Shown piece by piece: positions 19,559 to 28,177 of a stretch of 64,000 nucleotides of DNA. How positions within the stretch are numbered: the first letter of the stretch is position 1; the number at the start of each line of letters is the position of its first letter. The stretch covers positions 868,001-932,000 of the forward strand of contig NZ_JACHZR010000002.1 in NCBI RefSeq assembly GCF_014193695.1, read 5' to 3'. This DNA is from Rhizobium sp. BK316 (GTDB lineage: Bacteria > Pseudomonadota > Alphaproteobacteria > Rhizobiales > Rhizobiaceae). The notes under the pieces are model-generated. The model was given only the letters and a program-made list of their open reading frames with translations. It ran no database searches and had not been told where the DNA came from. The position numbers and the translations under genes are program-made.

Positions 19559-19865
19559 AATGCTGGGTGTTGAAATGCGCATCGATATCGCGATGGCCTT
19601 CGAAAATCTTGACGACCTCGAAGTCATCGCCGACATAGCGGAATATGATGACATAGTTGTTGTAGGCAAAGCTGCGGATTCCGTCGCCAAGTTCCGGGCG
19701 CGGTCGTCCGATGTGCCCGGGGAGCGATGCAAGATCCGAGCATTTCTGGATGAGCTTATTCGTGAAATTGCGTGCAATGCCGCGATTGCCGCTTTCTCTG
19801 GTAAGAAACCTGAAGATCTGGCCGATATCCGCCTTCGCGCTCTGTAGAAAGCGAAGTTGCGGCAT
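19557..19865 (-). CDS. parE: ParE-type toxin of a type II toxin-antitoxin system
   Basis: 102-residue RelE/ParE-superfamily toxin: LRFLQSAKADIGQIFRFLT, FTNKLIQKCSDLASLPGHIGRPRPELGDGIRSFAYNNYVIIFRYVGDDFEVVKIFEGHRDI. ParE members poison DNA gyrase, while RelE members cut mRNA; the sequence style fits ParE. It begins one base after the parD stop, typical of an antitoxin-toxin operon. Chromosomal copies often stabilise regions or are decayed; this one looks intact. Confidence 0.85.
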   Translation of the reverse strand: MPQLRFLQSAKADIGQIFRFLTRESGNRGIARNFTNKLIQKCSDLASLPGHIGRPRPELGDGIRSFAYNNYVIIFRYVGDDFEVVKIFEGHRDIDAHFNTQH

Positions 19866-19866
19866 A

Positions 19867-20112
19867 TCAATAACCTTCCTTTGCCAATTCGGCCTCTACT
19901 TCGTCCAGCGATGCCTGTAGCTCCTCTTCAGTGATCTCGCCGCCCGCTGTGATTGCTTCACCGATTTCACGGCGCAACGCATTCAGCTTCGCCTCCCGCT
20001 CCTCCACCAGTCGCAATCCTTCGCGTACAACTTCGCTTGCCGAACCATATCGGCCATCCTTGACGGCCTGCTCGACGAATTTCTCCCAGCGTTCACCAAT
20101 GGACACGTTCAT
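19867..20112 (-). CDS. parD: ParD-type antitoxin
   Basis: 81-residue ribbon-helix-helix antitoxin. MNVSIGERWEKFVEQAVKDGRYGSASEVVREGLRLVEERE is the classic ParD DNA-binding start, and the Glu-rich C-terminus (EEELQASLDEVEAELAKEGY) would wrap the toxin. The start at 20112 follows GGAGACGATTGCT; an in-frame ATG at 20154 is less likely. It probably autorepresses its own promoter in the gap to the zinc transporter genes. Confidence 0.88.
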   Translation of the reverse strand: MNVSIGERWEKFVEQAVKDGRYGSASEVVREGLRLVEEREAKLNALRREIGEAITAGGEITEEELQASLDEVEAELAKEGY

Positions 20113-20203
20113 AGCAATCGTCTCCGTCCAATCTCGATAACAAAATATGCGCATTGAATAGCATCACGTCAAGAATGAACCTCGCCTCATTCCTGCCGCA
20201 ATT

Positions 20204-20230
20204 GTTATAACATAACGGTAATGTTATTAC
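20204..20230 (+). promoter_or_regulatory. Probable Zur operator, two tandem dyads
   Basis: Two inverted repeats sit side by side: GTTAT-AAC-ATAAC at 20204-20216 and GTAAT-GTT-ATTAC at 20218-20230. They are AT-rich, contain the ATGTTAT core of known Zur boxes, and lie 15 bases before the leader ORF of a zinc ABC transporter. Zinc-dependent repression by Zur is the natural reading. The pair of dyads could hold two dimers. Confidence 0.7.
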
Positions 20231-20245
20231 GTAAAGGAATTGAGA

Positions 20246-20374
20246 ATGCCGCCCATATCCGCACATTTTGCCATTAGTCTCCTTGGGCAGTCGGCGTTTC
20301 TGCGCCTGAGCGGTGCGGGTGCCATCGTCGCGCTTCTTTGGCTGGCGATCCATTGGGCGATCCTGCTGCCATGA
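20246..20374 (+). CDS. 42-residue putative membrane leader protein of the zinc transporter operon
   Basis: A small frame, MPPISAHFAISLLGQ then a hydrophobic segment LRLSGAGAIVALLWLAIHWAILLP, begins at 20246. GTAAAGGAATTGAGA before it provides a ribosome site. Its stop overlaps the ATG of the ATPase gene (ATGA), which argues for real, coupled translation. One membrane helix is likely. I do not recognise the family. It could be a small transporter subunit, or a leader whose translation starts the ATPase gene. Confidence 0.6.
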   Translation: MPPISAHFAISLLGQSAFLRLSGAGAIVALLWLAIHWAILLP

Positions 20375-21111
20375 GCGTGCCGGTTATCCGCCTCGACAAT
20401 CTGACGGTCTCCTACGACCGTCATCCTGCGGTCCATCATCTCTCCGGCACGTTCCAGTCCGGCAGCCTGACGGCAATCGCCGGGCCGAATGGTGCGGGAA
20501 AATCCACGCTGCTCAAGGCGATCATGGGGGAACTGCGCCCGGCCGAGGGCAGGGTGGAGCATCGGCTGCAACGCACTGATTTCGGCTATCTGCCACAGGC
20601 GGCTGACATCAACAGGCGCTTTCCGATCTCGGTGCTGGATACCGTGCTGCTCGGAAGCTGGCGCTCGGCCGGTGCCTTTGGCCGCATCGCAAAGCAAGAC
20701 GCCGCATGCACCCGCGACGCACTCGCCACCGTCGGACTCGAGGGGTTCGAAAAGCGCCATATCGGCTCGCTTTCGGCCGGCCAGTTCCAGCGTGTGCTCT
20801 TCGCCCGCCTGCTGCTGCAGGATGCGCGCATCATCCTGCTTGACGAACCCTTCACCGCCATCGATGCCCGCACGACCAGGGATCTGCTCGACATTGTCGT
20901 CCGCTGGCATGGCGACGGGCGGACGGTGATTGCCGTGCTCCATGATTTCGAACAGGTGAGGGCGTATTTCCCGGAGACCTTGCTGCTCGCCCGCCGGCTG
21001 GTCGGCTGGGGGCCGACGCAGGAGGTCATGTCGTCTGCCAATCTTCTGCAGGCCCGCGCCATGGCCGAACGTTGGGATGAGGATGCCGAAGCCTGCGAGC
21101 CGGCGGCATGA
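20371..21111 (+). CDS. aztA: Zinc ABC transporter ATP-binding protein (AztA/ZnuC-like)
   Basis: 246-residue ABC ATPase. Walker A: AGPNGAGKSTLLKAI; signature: LSAGQFQRVLFARL; Walker B: ARIILLDEPFTAID; H-loop: VIAVLHDFEQV. The start at 20371 (MSVPVIRLDNLTVSYDRHPAVHHL) overlaps the upstream small ORF. The Azt rather than Znu assignment rests on remembered N-terminal similarity and on the companion binding protein lacking the long His-rich ZnuA loop. A ZnuC label would be acceptable. Zinc specificity is supported by the upstream Zur-like operator. Confidence 0.78.
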   Translation: MSVPVIRLDNLTVSYDRHPAVHHLSGTFQSGSLTAIAGPNGAGKSTLLKAIMGELRPAEGRVEHRLQRTDFGYLPQAADINRRFPISVLDTVLLGSWRSAGAFGRIAKQDAACTRDALATVGLEGFEKRHIGSLSAGQFQRVLFARLLLQDARIILLDEPFTAIDARTTRDLLDIVVRWHGDGRTVIAVLHDFEQVRAYFPETLLLARRLVGWGPTQEVMSSANLLQARAMAERWDEDAEACEPAA

Positions 21112-21980
21112 CGGCCTACGATATCTTCTTCGCCCCCTTTGCCGATTATGGCTTCATGCGCCGCGCCCTCGTCGCCTGCCTGTGCCTGGGGCTTGGTTCC
21201 GGCCCCATCGGTGTTTTCCTGATGCTTCGCCGCATGAGCCTCATGGGAGACGCCATGAGCCATGCCGTGCTGCCCGGTGCGGCGGTCGGTTATCTTGTCG
21301 CCGGCTCGCTGTCGCTGACGGCGATGGGTATCGGCGGACTTGTCGCCGGTCTTTCCGTCGCGCTGCTGTCGGGTGTCGTCAGCCGCATGACCGTGCTGCA
21401 GGAGGATGCAAGCTTTGCGAGCTTCTATCTCGCATCGCTGGCCTTGGGCGTTCTTATAGTCTCCTTGCGTGGCTCCAACATCGATCTGCTGCATGTGCTT
21501 TTCGGCACCATCCTCGCCATCGATGCGCCGGCGCTGACGCAGATCGGCGCCATCACGTCGGTCACACTACTGGCGCTCGCGGTCATCTATCGGCCGCTGG
21601 TCGCCGAATGCTTCGATCCGGGCTTCCTGCGCGCCGTCGGCGGGCGCGGACCGGTCTATCATTTCCTCTTCCTGCTATTGGTCGTGCTGAACCTCGTTGC
21701 GAGCTTCCAGGCGCTCGGCACGCTGATGGCCGTCGGCCTGATGATGCTGCCGGCTGCGATCGCCCAACTCTGGTCGCGCAGCCTGTCCGCCATGATGATC
21801 ATTGCGGCGGCAAGTGCCGCGGCTTCCGGCTATCTCGGCCTCATCGCCTCCTATCACCTGGAGCTTGCCTCCGGCCCGACGATCATCATGACCGCGGCTC
21901 TGCTCTACGGTCTCTCCATTTTCTTCGCGCCGTCGGGCCTTGCCCGGCGGTTCTTCCCCCGCCCGCATCTGAAGGGCTGA
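21108..21980 (+). CDS. aztB: Zinc ABC transporter permease (AztB/ZnuB-like)
   Basis: 290-residue ABC-3 family permease with eight or nine hydrophobic helices. Family hallmarks: GPIGVFLMLRRMSLMGDAMSHAVLPGAAVGYL near the N-terminus and FQALGTLMAVGLMMLPAAIAQLW in the second half. It would form the membrane channel for Zn(II) as a homodimer with the ATPase. It overlaps the ATPase gene by four bases (ATGA) and precedes the binding protein by 15 bases, so the three form one operon. Confidence 0.85.
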   Translation: MTAYDIFFAPFADYGFMRRALVACLCLGLGSGPIGVFLMLRRMSLMGDAMSHAVLPGAAVGYLVAGSLSLTAMGIGGLVAGLSVALLSGVVSRMTVLQEDASFASFYLASLALGVLIVSLRGSNIDLLHVLFGTILAIDAPALTQIGAITSVTLLALAVIYRPLVAECFDPGFLRAVGGRGPVYHFLFLLLVVLNLVASFQALGTLMAVGLMMLPAAIAQLWSRSLSAMMIIAAASAAASGYLGLIASYHLELASGPTIIMTAALLYGLSIFFAPSGLARRFFPRPHLKG

Positions 21981-21995
21981 TTACAGGAGACATCG

Positions 21996-22895
21996 ATGTT
22001 ACCTAGCAGATTGCTTCTTTCCGCCGCCTTGCCTGTCCTGATGACGCTTTCGGCCGTGCCGGCTTCCGCCGACACGCTGAAGGTCGTCGCCTCCTTCACC
22101 GTGCTTGCCGATGTCGTCCGCCAGGTCGGCGGCGACCACGTCAAGGTCACGAGCCTCGTCGGACCGAACGGCGATCCCCATGAATTCGAGCCGTCGCCGG
22201 CCGATGCGAAGGCGCTGAATGCCGCTAAAGTCACCTTCGTCAGCGGCGAGGGGCTGGAAGGCTGGATGGACCGCCTGATCACTGCCTCTGGCTACAAGGG
22301 CAAGCCGGTCACGGTCTCCGAGGGCATCAATACCCGCACGATGGAAGAGGACGGCAAGACCGTCACCGATCCGCATGTCTGGAACAGCCCCGTCAACGTG
22401 AAGGTTTGGGTCGCCAATATCGAGAAGGCGTTGTCCGACGCCGACCCGGCCGATGCCGCCGCCTACAAGGCCAATGCCGAGAAATATACAAAGAAACTGG
22501 ACGAACTGGATGCCTATGCGCATTCCAAATTCGACAAGATCGCCGATGACCGCCGCAAGGTGCTGACGAGCCACGATGCGTTCGGCTATTTTGGCCGTGA
22601 ATATAATGTCAGCTTCCTGGCACCGCTTGGTCTCTCGACAGAAAGCGAAGCCTCCGCAGCCGACGTCTCCAAGCTGATCGAGCAGATCAAACAGGAACAC
22701 GTAAAGACCTACTTCTTCGAAAACTCCAACGATCCGCGCCTCGTCAAGCAGGTCGCCACCGCGACCGGTGCCGAGCCGGGCGGTGAGCTCTATGTCGAAT
22801 CTCTCTCGGACTCGAAAGGCCCAGCCCCGACCTACGAGAAGATGTTCCGCTACAATGTCGACCAGCTCTCCACCGCCATGGCGAAGTCGAGCTGA
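21996..22895 (+). CDS. aztC: Zinc ABC transporter substrate-binding protein (AztC/ZnuA-like)
   Basis: 299-residue periplasmic cluster A-I metal-binding protein with a signal peptide (MLPSRLLLSAALPVLMTLSAVPASA). Candidate ligands: His in NGDPHEFEPSP, His in VTDPHVWNSP, His in LTSHDAFGYFG and a C-terminal Asp in YVESLSDSKGP. The third ligand is His, as in zinc binders, where Mn proteins such as PsaA have Glu. The His-rich loop of E. coli ZnuA is absent; the region is only a short TMEEDGKTVT turn. It ends the operon. Confidence 0.85.
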   Translation: MLPSRLLLSAALPVLMTLSAVPASADTLKVVASFTVLADVVRQVGGDHVKVTSLVGPNGDPHEFEPSPADAKALNAAKVTFVSGEGLEGWMDRLITASGYKGKPVTVSEGINTRTMEEDGKTVTDPHVWNSPVNVKVWVANIEKALSDADPADAAAYKANAEKYTKKLDELDAYAHSKFDKIADDRRKVLTSHDAFGYFGREYNVSFLAPLGLSTESEASAADVSKLIEQIKQEHVKTYFFENSNDPRLVKQVATATGAEPGGELYVESLSDSKGPAPTYEKMFRYNVDQLSTAMAKSS

Positions 22896-22907
22896 GTTAC
22901 CAAGGTC

Positions 22908-23216
22908 TCAGATGACGAGATCGAAAACCAGGAGGCCAGCAAGGCCTCCATCCGTCGACGTAACGATACGCTCGCCAACGGCTACATGCTCGGGATGCAC
23001 CAGATAGGCGTCCCGGGCCTCGGGGCTTTCAAAGGTCACGGCAAAGCCGTCGACGAAACCGCCATGCAGCCCCTCGGGCGAAACATTCGGCCCGTATTTT
23101 ATATCGAGGATCCCCGGTATCACCTGCTTCAGCGCCACGATGGCGTCGAACAGCGCCTGCTTGTCGTCTGGCGTCATGGCGCTCTTCAGTCGCATGAATA
23201 CGCAGTGCAGGATCAT
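22908..23216 (-). CDS. Dabb (stress-responsive alpha-beta barrel) domain protein
   Basis: 102-residue single Dabb domain: MILHCVFMRLKSAMTPDDKQALFDAIVALKQVIPGILDIKYGPN, later DGFAVTFESPEARDAYLVHPEHVAV. Dabb proteins form dimeric ferredoxin-like barrels; most are of unknown role. The start at 23216 is preferred over an upstream in-frame ATG at 23258, because the conserved domain starts at MILHCV. It is convergent with the zinc operon, 12 bases from its stop. Confidence 0.82.
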   Translation of the reverse strand: MILHCVFMRLKSAMTPDDKQALFDAIVALKQVIPGILDIKYGPNVSPEGLHGGFVDGFAVTFESPEARDAYLVHPEHVAVGERIVTSTDGGLAGLLVFDLVI

Positions 23217-23297
23217 ATGGTGCCTCCCGGTTGTATTTTTCGGCAGAATAGCTGTCATGGCGGTGAGGGCAAGGCGGTAAACCGCTTCTTCCCCGTC

Positions 23298-26210
23298 TCA
23301 AGCCCGCTTCGTCAGCGGGAAGCGTTCCCTCAGCAGCCGCAGCACCGATTCCGACGGCATCGGCGGGCCGAAGAGGTAGCTCTGGCCATAACTGCAGCCC
23401 ATCTTGGCAAGCTCGATCGCATCCTCGTTGGATTCGATACCTTCGGCCACAACCTTCATTTCCAACTCGCGCGCCATGGAAATGACTGATTTCAGCACGG
23501 TCGCCTTCTTGTCGCTATTGTCGCGCACCAGTGCCCTGTCGAGCTTGATCGTGTCGAAGGGGAAGCGAGTAAGGTAGGCGAGCGAGGAATAGCCGGTGCC
23601 GAAGTCGTCGAGCGCCAGGCCGAGGCCGGCTTCCTTCAGCTTTTGCAGCACCAGGCGCGCCTGTTCTGGATTCTCCATCACCATGGATTCCGTCAGCTCG
23701 AGCTTCAGTTGCGAAGGATTGCAATGGGTCTTCGCCAGCACCGAGCGGACGTCGTCGTAGAGCTCGTTGTTGAGTAGCTGCACACTGGACAGATTGATGG
23801 AAACGAAAATCGGCAGTTCGCCGGTCTGGTTCTGCCAGGCCATCAGGTCGTTGGTCGCCTGTTCCAGTGCGAAAATGCCGAGTGCGCCGATAATGTCGGA
23901 TGTTTCGGCGATCGGGATGAACTCGGATGGCGGGATATTGCCGCGCTTGGGGTGTTCCCAGCGCATCAATGCCTCGAAGCCGGCGATCTCGACATCTTCC
24001 AGCCGGGCGATCGGCTGGTAGACCATCGAAAGCTCCTTGCGCTCGATGGCGCGGCGCAGATCCGATTCGAGCTGCAAACGGTCGGTGCCGAAATCGCGGA
24101 AGGCCGGTTGGAAGGGCTCCACGCGGTTGCCGCCGGCGCGCTTGGCCCGATACATGGCAAGCTCGGCGTCGCTGAGCAGACCCGACGCGCTCTCCTGCTG
24201 GTCCACCCAGGAGGCGAGGCCGATGGAGGCTGTCAGGATAATCTCCCGGTTGGAGAAGTTGATCGGCACCATGATCGCCTTGCTCATTGCATCGGCGAAA
24301 TCCGCGACCTTGGCCGGATCATGCTCGGAAACGAGGATGAGGCCGAACTGATCGCCGGAAAGGCGCGCCAGCGTATCCTGCGGTTTCAGGAGGCGACGCA
24401 AACGGCGGGTAAGCGCGATCAGGATATTGTCGCCTGCGGCGACACCGAGGGAATCGTTGACCAGCTTGTAGCGGTCGATGTCGATCACCATGACGGTCGG
24501 GCGCAGCGTCTCGCCGCCCGGCGCCAGCGTCAGCACCGACTGCAGACGGTCGAGGAACACCTGCCGGTTCGGCAGCCCCGTCAGGTTGTCGTGCAATGCA
24601 TCGTGCAGCAGCCGCTCGACGGAATTCTTCTGTTCGGTCACATCGACAATCGTGCCGACGCAGCGGATGATCTCGCCGTTCGAGCCGAGAACCGGCCGAG
24701 CGCGGATCAGCAGCCAATGGAAATGGCCGTCTTCGGCGCGGATGCGGAACTCGTGGTTCAGCCGCCCGCGGCGATGTTCCAAGAGCACGTCGAGCGTGGC
24801 GCGGAAGCGATCGCGATCGTCAGGGTGCAGCCGCGGCAGCCAGTTGCGCGCCGCGCCGTGCATCGCACCCGGCGACAGCCCGAGCTTGACGGAAACGTCG
24901 GGAATGGTGACGACGCGGTCGCGCGCCACATCCCAGTCCCAGACCGTGTCGCCCGAGCCCGTCAGCGCCAGCGATTGGCGCTCGAGATCGGAGAAGAGAC
25001 CTTGCTGGAAGGCGCCGCCGGCAAAGGCATGCTGCATGACGGTAAAGCCGATCAGGAGCACGATGAGAACGAGGCCACCGCCAAGTGCCGGCTGGATGAT
25101 GTCATTATCGAGCCGACCGGTAATCGTCAGCCACGCACCGAACAGCCAGACGAGCGTCAGCGCCCATGCAGGCACGAGCAGGATGGCGCGGTCATAGCGG
25201 TTGAAGCCGAGATAGATGATGAGCAACAGGCCGGTCGCCGCCGTCAGCGCGAAGGACAGCCGCGCGATGCCGGCCGCGATCGACGGATCGTAGATCGCAA
25301 CGCCGAACAGCAGCGCGAGGCCCAGCACCCAGGCAAGCGTGGCATAGCCGAGATGCACATGCCATCGATTGAGATTGAGATAGGTGAACAGGAAGATGAC
25401 GAAACTGGAGGCGAGCGCCACCTCCGCACAGGCGCGCCATATTCGTTGATCCGCCGAGGCGACGCTGATCAGCTTTCCGAGAAAGCCGAAGTCGACGCAG
25501 ATATAGCCGAGCACAGCCCAGGCGAGAGCCGCCGTCGCCGGCAGCATCGAGGTTCCCTTGACGACGAAGAGGATCGTCAGGAAGACGGCGAGCAGGCCGG
25601 CAATGCCGAGAACGATGCCGCGATAAAGCGTAAAGGCGTTGATCGTGTCCTTATAGGCGTTCGGCTCCCACAGATAAATCTGCGGCAGATTGGGCGTTGC
25701 AAGCTCGGCGACGAAGGTGATGACCGCGCCGGGGTTCAGCGTGATGCGGAAGACGTCGGCATCGTCACTCGGCTGCCGGTCGAGTGCAAAACCCTCGCTC
25801 GGCGTGATCGCGATGATGCGCTGCGAGCCGAGGTCGGGCCAGAACAGCTTGGAATTGACGAGACGGAAGTGCGGCGCGACGATGACGCGCTCAAGCTGCT
25901 CTTCCGAAACGTTGGCAAGCGCAAAGACCGCCCAGTCGCCCTGATGGTTTTCCGAGCTCGACCGCACCTCGATGCGCCGGCGGATGCCGTCGGCGCCGGC
26001 AGCGGTGGAAACCTGGAAGGCCTCGCCCTGATTGGCGTAGATTTCAGTCGTGGCAGTCAGGTCCAGCGCGGTGTCGTCGCGGGAAATCTTCACCGGTTCG
26101 GCCGCCTGCGCGGTTCCCGCCGCAAGGGCGAACACAGACAGGAGAAGGGCTGCGATCACCGCGATCACTCGTCCGGACGGTGACGTCGGCAGCATGCGGT
26201 CTTTGTTCAT
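23298..26210 (-). CDS. Membrane PAS-GGDEF-EAL protein, probable c-di-GMP phosphodiesterase
   Basis: 970 residues (start 26210). Domains in order: signal or first helix (to about 37); periplasmic domain with 7TMR-DISM character (40-190); a block of seven or so membrane helices (195-400); PAS (about 415-525); GGDEF (535-705); EAL (715-965). The GGDEF signature is degenerate, RLSGDQFGLIL, so cyclase activity is unlikely. The EAL domain keeps key residues: FEALMRWEHP, SINLSS, ELTES, LDDFGTGYSS, IKLDR, VAEGIES and GQSYLFG. It should therefore hydrolyse c-di-GMP. The start overlaps the GNAT stop as ATGA. Confidence 0.88.
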   Translation of the reverse strand: MNKDRMLPTSPSGRVIAVIAALLLSVFALAAGTAQAAEPVKISRDDTALDLTATTEIYANQGEAFQVSTAAGADGIRRRIEVRSSSENHQGDWAVFALANVSEEQLERVIVAPHFRLVNSKLFWPDLGSQRIIAITPSEGFALDRQPSDDADVFRITLNPGAVITFVAELATPNLPQIYLWEPNAYKDTINAFTLYRGIVLGIAGLLAVFLTILFVVKGTSMLPATAALAWAVLGYICVDFGFLGKLISVASADQRIWRACAEVALASSFVIFLFTYLNLNRWHVHLGYATLAWVLGLALLFGVAIYDPSIAAGIARLSFALTAATGLLLIIYLGFNRYDRAILLVPAWALTLVWLFGAWLTITGRLDNDIIQPALGGGLVLIVLLIGFTVMQHAFAGGAFQQGLFSDLERQSLALTGSGDTVWDWDVARDRVVTIPDVSVKLGLSPGAMHGAARNWLPRLHPDDRDRFRATLDVLLEHRRGRLNHEFRIRAEDGHFHWLLIRARPVLGSNGEIIRCVGTIVDVTEQKNSVERLLHDALHDNLTGLPNRQVFLDRLQSVLTLAPGGETLRPTVMVIDIDRYKLVNDSLGVAAGDNILIALTRRLRRLLKPQDTLARLSGDQFGLILVSEHDPAKVADFADAMSKAIMVPINFSNREIILTASIGLASWVDQQESASGLLSDAELAMYRAKRAGGNRVEPFQPAFRDFGTDRLQLESDLRRAIERKELSMVYQPIARLEDVEIAGFEALMRWEHPKRGNIPPSEFIPIAETSDIIGALGIFALEQATNDLMAWQNQTGELPIFVSINLSSVQLLNNELYDDVRSVLAKTHCNPSQLKLELTESMVMENPEQARLVLQKLKEAGLGLALDDFGTGYSSLAYLTRFPFDTIKLDRALVRDNSDKKATVLKSVISMARELEMKVVAEGIESNEDAIELAKMGCSYGQSYLFGPPMPSESVLRLLRERFPLTKRA

Positions 26211-26821
26211 CGGCTGTTGGGTTTCCTGCCTGTATCCGCGTCGGTGGCCAAGCGTGAAAACATCACGTGATCGTGCCACTGACCGTTGATCTTCAAATAT
26301 CCGCGCAGGTAGCCTTCCCGCTGGAACCCGGCTTTCTCAAGCAGGCGAATGCTCCGTGCGTTGTCTGGAATACAGGCTGCTTCGATACGGTGCAACTCAA
26401 GCCCTGCGAAGATATAGGGAATAACCAGTTGAAGTGCGGCAAACATATGGCCCTGGCCGGCATAACGCTCGCCCATCCAGTAACCGATCATGCAGCTCTG
26501 GGCGGCTCCCCGGCGGATGTAGCCGATGGTGATACCGCCGACGAGCGCCATATCCTTTTTCTGGAAAATGAAGAGCGGGATCGCCTGTCCCGAGGCATAT
26601 TCCTGCTTACCGCGGATCACCCGGGCGCGAAAAGAACCTTCCGTCAGCTCGTCGCGGCGCCATGTCGGCTCCCAGGGTTCCAGAAAACGGCGGCTGTCGG
26701 CGCGAAGCCTGTGCCACTGGTTGAAATCCTGGTAGCGCGGCAGGCGCAGGATATATTTGTCGTCTTCGAGTTCGACCGCTTCAGGCTGTCGCGACAGGAA
26801 CCGAAAAACCGATTTTGGCAT
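26207..26821 (-). CDS. RimJ/RimL-type GNAT acetyltransferase
   Basis: 204-residue acetyltransferase of the RimJ/RimL group: YILRLPRYQDFNQWHRLRADSRRFLEPWEP at the start, then CMIGYWMGERYAGQGHMFAALQLVIPYIFAGLELHRIEAACIPDNARSIRLLEKAGFQREGYLRGYLKING. Family members N-acetylate ribosomal proteins or small molecules. The start at 26821 (MPKSVFRFLSRQPE) is chosen; three more codons upstream also begin with ATG. Its TGA overlaps the ATG of the EAL gene. Confidence 0.85.
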   Translation of the reverse strand: MPKSVFRFLSRQPEAVELEDDKYILRLPRYQDFNQWHRLRADSRRFLEPWEPTWRRDELTEGSFRARVIRGKQEYASGQAIPLFIFQKKDMALVGGITIGYIRRGAAQSCMIGYWMGERYAGQGHMFAALQLVIPYIFAGLELHRIEAACIPDNARSIRLLEKAGFQREGYLRGYLKINGQWHDHVMFSRLATDADTGRKPNSR

Positions 26822-26851
26822 CGATAACCCCCGACGCAACGGATATGTCCG

Positions 26852-28150
26852 TCAGCGGCTTGCCTGCCTCGTCTTCGGTGCCGAAACCGAAAGCGAGGCG
26901 GTGATGTCTTCCATCGGGGCAAGCTGCTCGAGCGGGCCGATCGCCGAAAGCGTCGGGACGGTATCGTAGAAGAGGCGGCCGGCAAGATCGGTCAGGCGCT
27001 CGATCGTGATGCCTTCCAAGCGTTCCATCATCTCCGGATTGGAGATCGGACGGCCGTAGAGCATCATCTGTCGGGCGACCTGACCGGCACGCGCCGCAGG
27101 ACTTTCCTGGCCCATGAGAAGCTGCGCACGGATCTGGGCGCGGGCTCGCTCGATTTCCTTCTGGTCGATATTGTCGGCCGATTTGTGCAGTTCGTCGATG
27201 ATGACGGGCACCAATTCCGGCAGGTTTTCACCGCCGGTTGCGGCATGGATGCCGAAGATGCCGGTATCGGAAAAGCCCCAGTGGAAGGCATAGACCGAAT
27301 AACAGAGACCGCGGAACTCGCGCACTTCCTGGAACAGGCGGGAGGACATGCCGCCGCCGAGGATATTGGCGAGGATCTGCGAGCAGTAGAAATCGCGGGC
27401 GTGATAGGCCTTGCCCTCGAAGCCGAGCAGAATCTGTGCGTCCATGAGATCGCGCGGTTCGCGCACATTGCCACCGATATAACGTGCGGCTTCCATGACC
27501 GGCGGCGCATTGGGCGCGGTCGGCAGACTTGCAAAACGGTCTTCGACCATACGCACGAATTCGTCATGCTCGACGGCGCCGGTTGCCACGACGAACATCC
27601 GGTCGGTCGTATAGTTGCGGCCGAGATAGGTGCGGATCTGCTGTGGTGTGAAGGAAACGACGGTTTCCGGAGTGCCGAGGATCGGCCGGCCGAGCGTCTG
27701 GCCGCGATAGGCCACCTCGGAGAAACGGTCGAAGACGACATCGTCGGGCGTGTCGTTGGCCGCATTGATCTCCTGCAGGATGACCTGCTTCTCGCGTTCC
27801 AACTCTTCCTCTTCGAAGGCGGATTCCGTCAGGATATCGGCCAGGATATCGACGGCGAGCGGCACGTGGTCCTTCAGAACCCGGGCATAATAGGAGGTCG
27901 TCTCGGTGGAGGTAGCGGCGTTCACTTCGCCGCCGACATCCTCGATTTCCTCGGCGATCTGGCGTGCGGAGCGTCGCCCCGTGCCCTTGAAGGCCATGTG
28001 CTCGAGCAGGTGGGCGATGCCATGCTCGTCTTCCGTCTCGTTGCGCGAACCTGATTTGATCCAGACTCCGAGCGCAGCGCTTTCAAGGTGCGGCATGGTC
28101 TGTGTGACTACTGTCAGCCCGGATTTGAGCCGGGTGCACTCAACTGTCAT
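26852..28150 (-). CDS. M16 family zinc peptidase (mitochondrial processing peptidase-like)
   Basis: 432 residues. The inverted zinc motif HxxEH appears as AHLLEHMAFKGTGRRSARQIAEEIE near residue 46, followed by the distal Glu (FEEEELEREKQVILQEI). The C-terminal half keeps the M16 fold, including GGGMSSRLFQEVREFRGLCYSVYAF. Such PqqL/MPP-like peptidases degrade small peptides; they lie next to thrC in many alphaproteobacteria. It is 27 bases downstream of thrC and 30 bases upstream of the GNAT, so one leftward operon is likely. Confidence 0.92.
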   Translation of the reverse strand: MTVECTRLKSGLTVVTQTMPHLESAALGVWIKSGSRNETEDEHGIAHLLEHMAFKGTGRRSARQIAEEIEDVGGEVNAATSTETTSYYARVLKDHVPLAVDILADILTESAFEEEELEREKQVILQEINAANDTPDDVVFDRFSEVAYRGQTLGRPILGTPETVVSFTPQQIRTYLGRNYTTDRMFVVATGAVEHDEFVRMVEDRFASLPTAPNAPPVMEAARYIGGNVREPRDLMDAQILLGFEGKAYHARDFYCSQILANILGGGMSSRLFQEVREFRGLCYSVYAFHWGFSDTGIFGIHAATGGENLPELVPVIIDELHKSADNIDQKEIERARAQIRAQLLMGQESPAARAGQVARQMMLYGRPISNPEMMERLEGITIERLTDLAGRLFYDTVPTLSAIGPLEQLAPMEDITASLSVSAPKTRQASR

Positions 28151-28177
28151 GTGCTATCTTTCTGCGCCTGCCGTCAT

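Noticed and set aside
21077-22006. 309-residue plus-strand frame overlapping aztB
   Set aside because: Same strand but other frame from the permease, Arg/Cys-rich without hydrophobic segments; a shadow.
23952-26183. 743-residue open frame opposite the GGDEF/EAL gene
   Set aside because: Composition (many Arg, Glu, Gln, His) is that of an antisense shadow of a GC-rich gene, and the real gene on the minus strand has clear domains.
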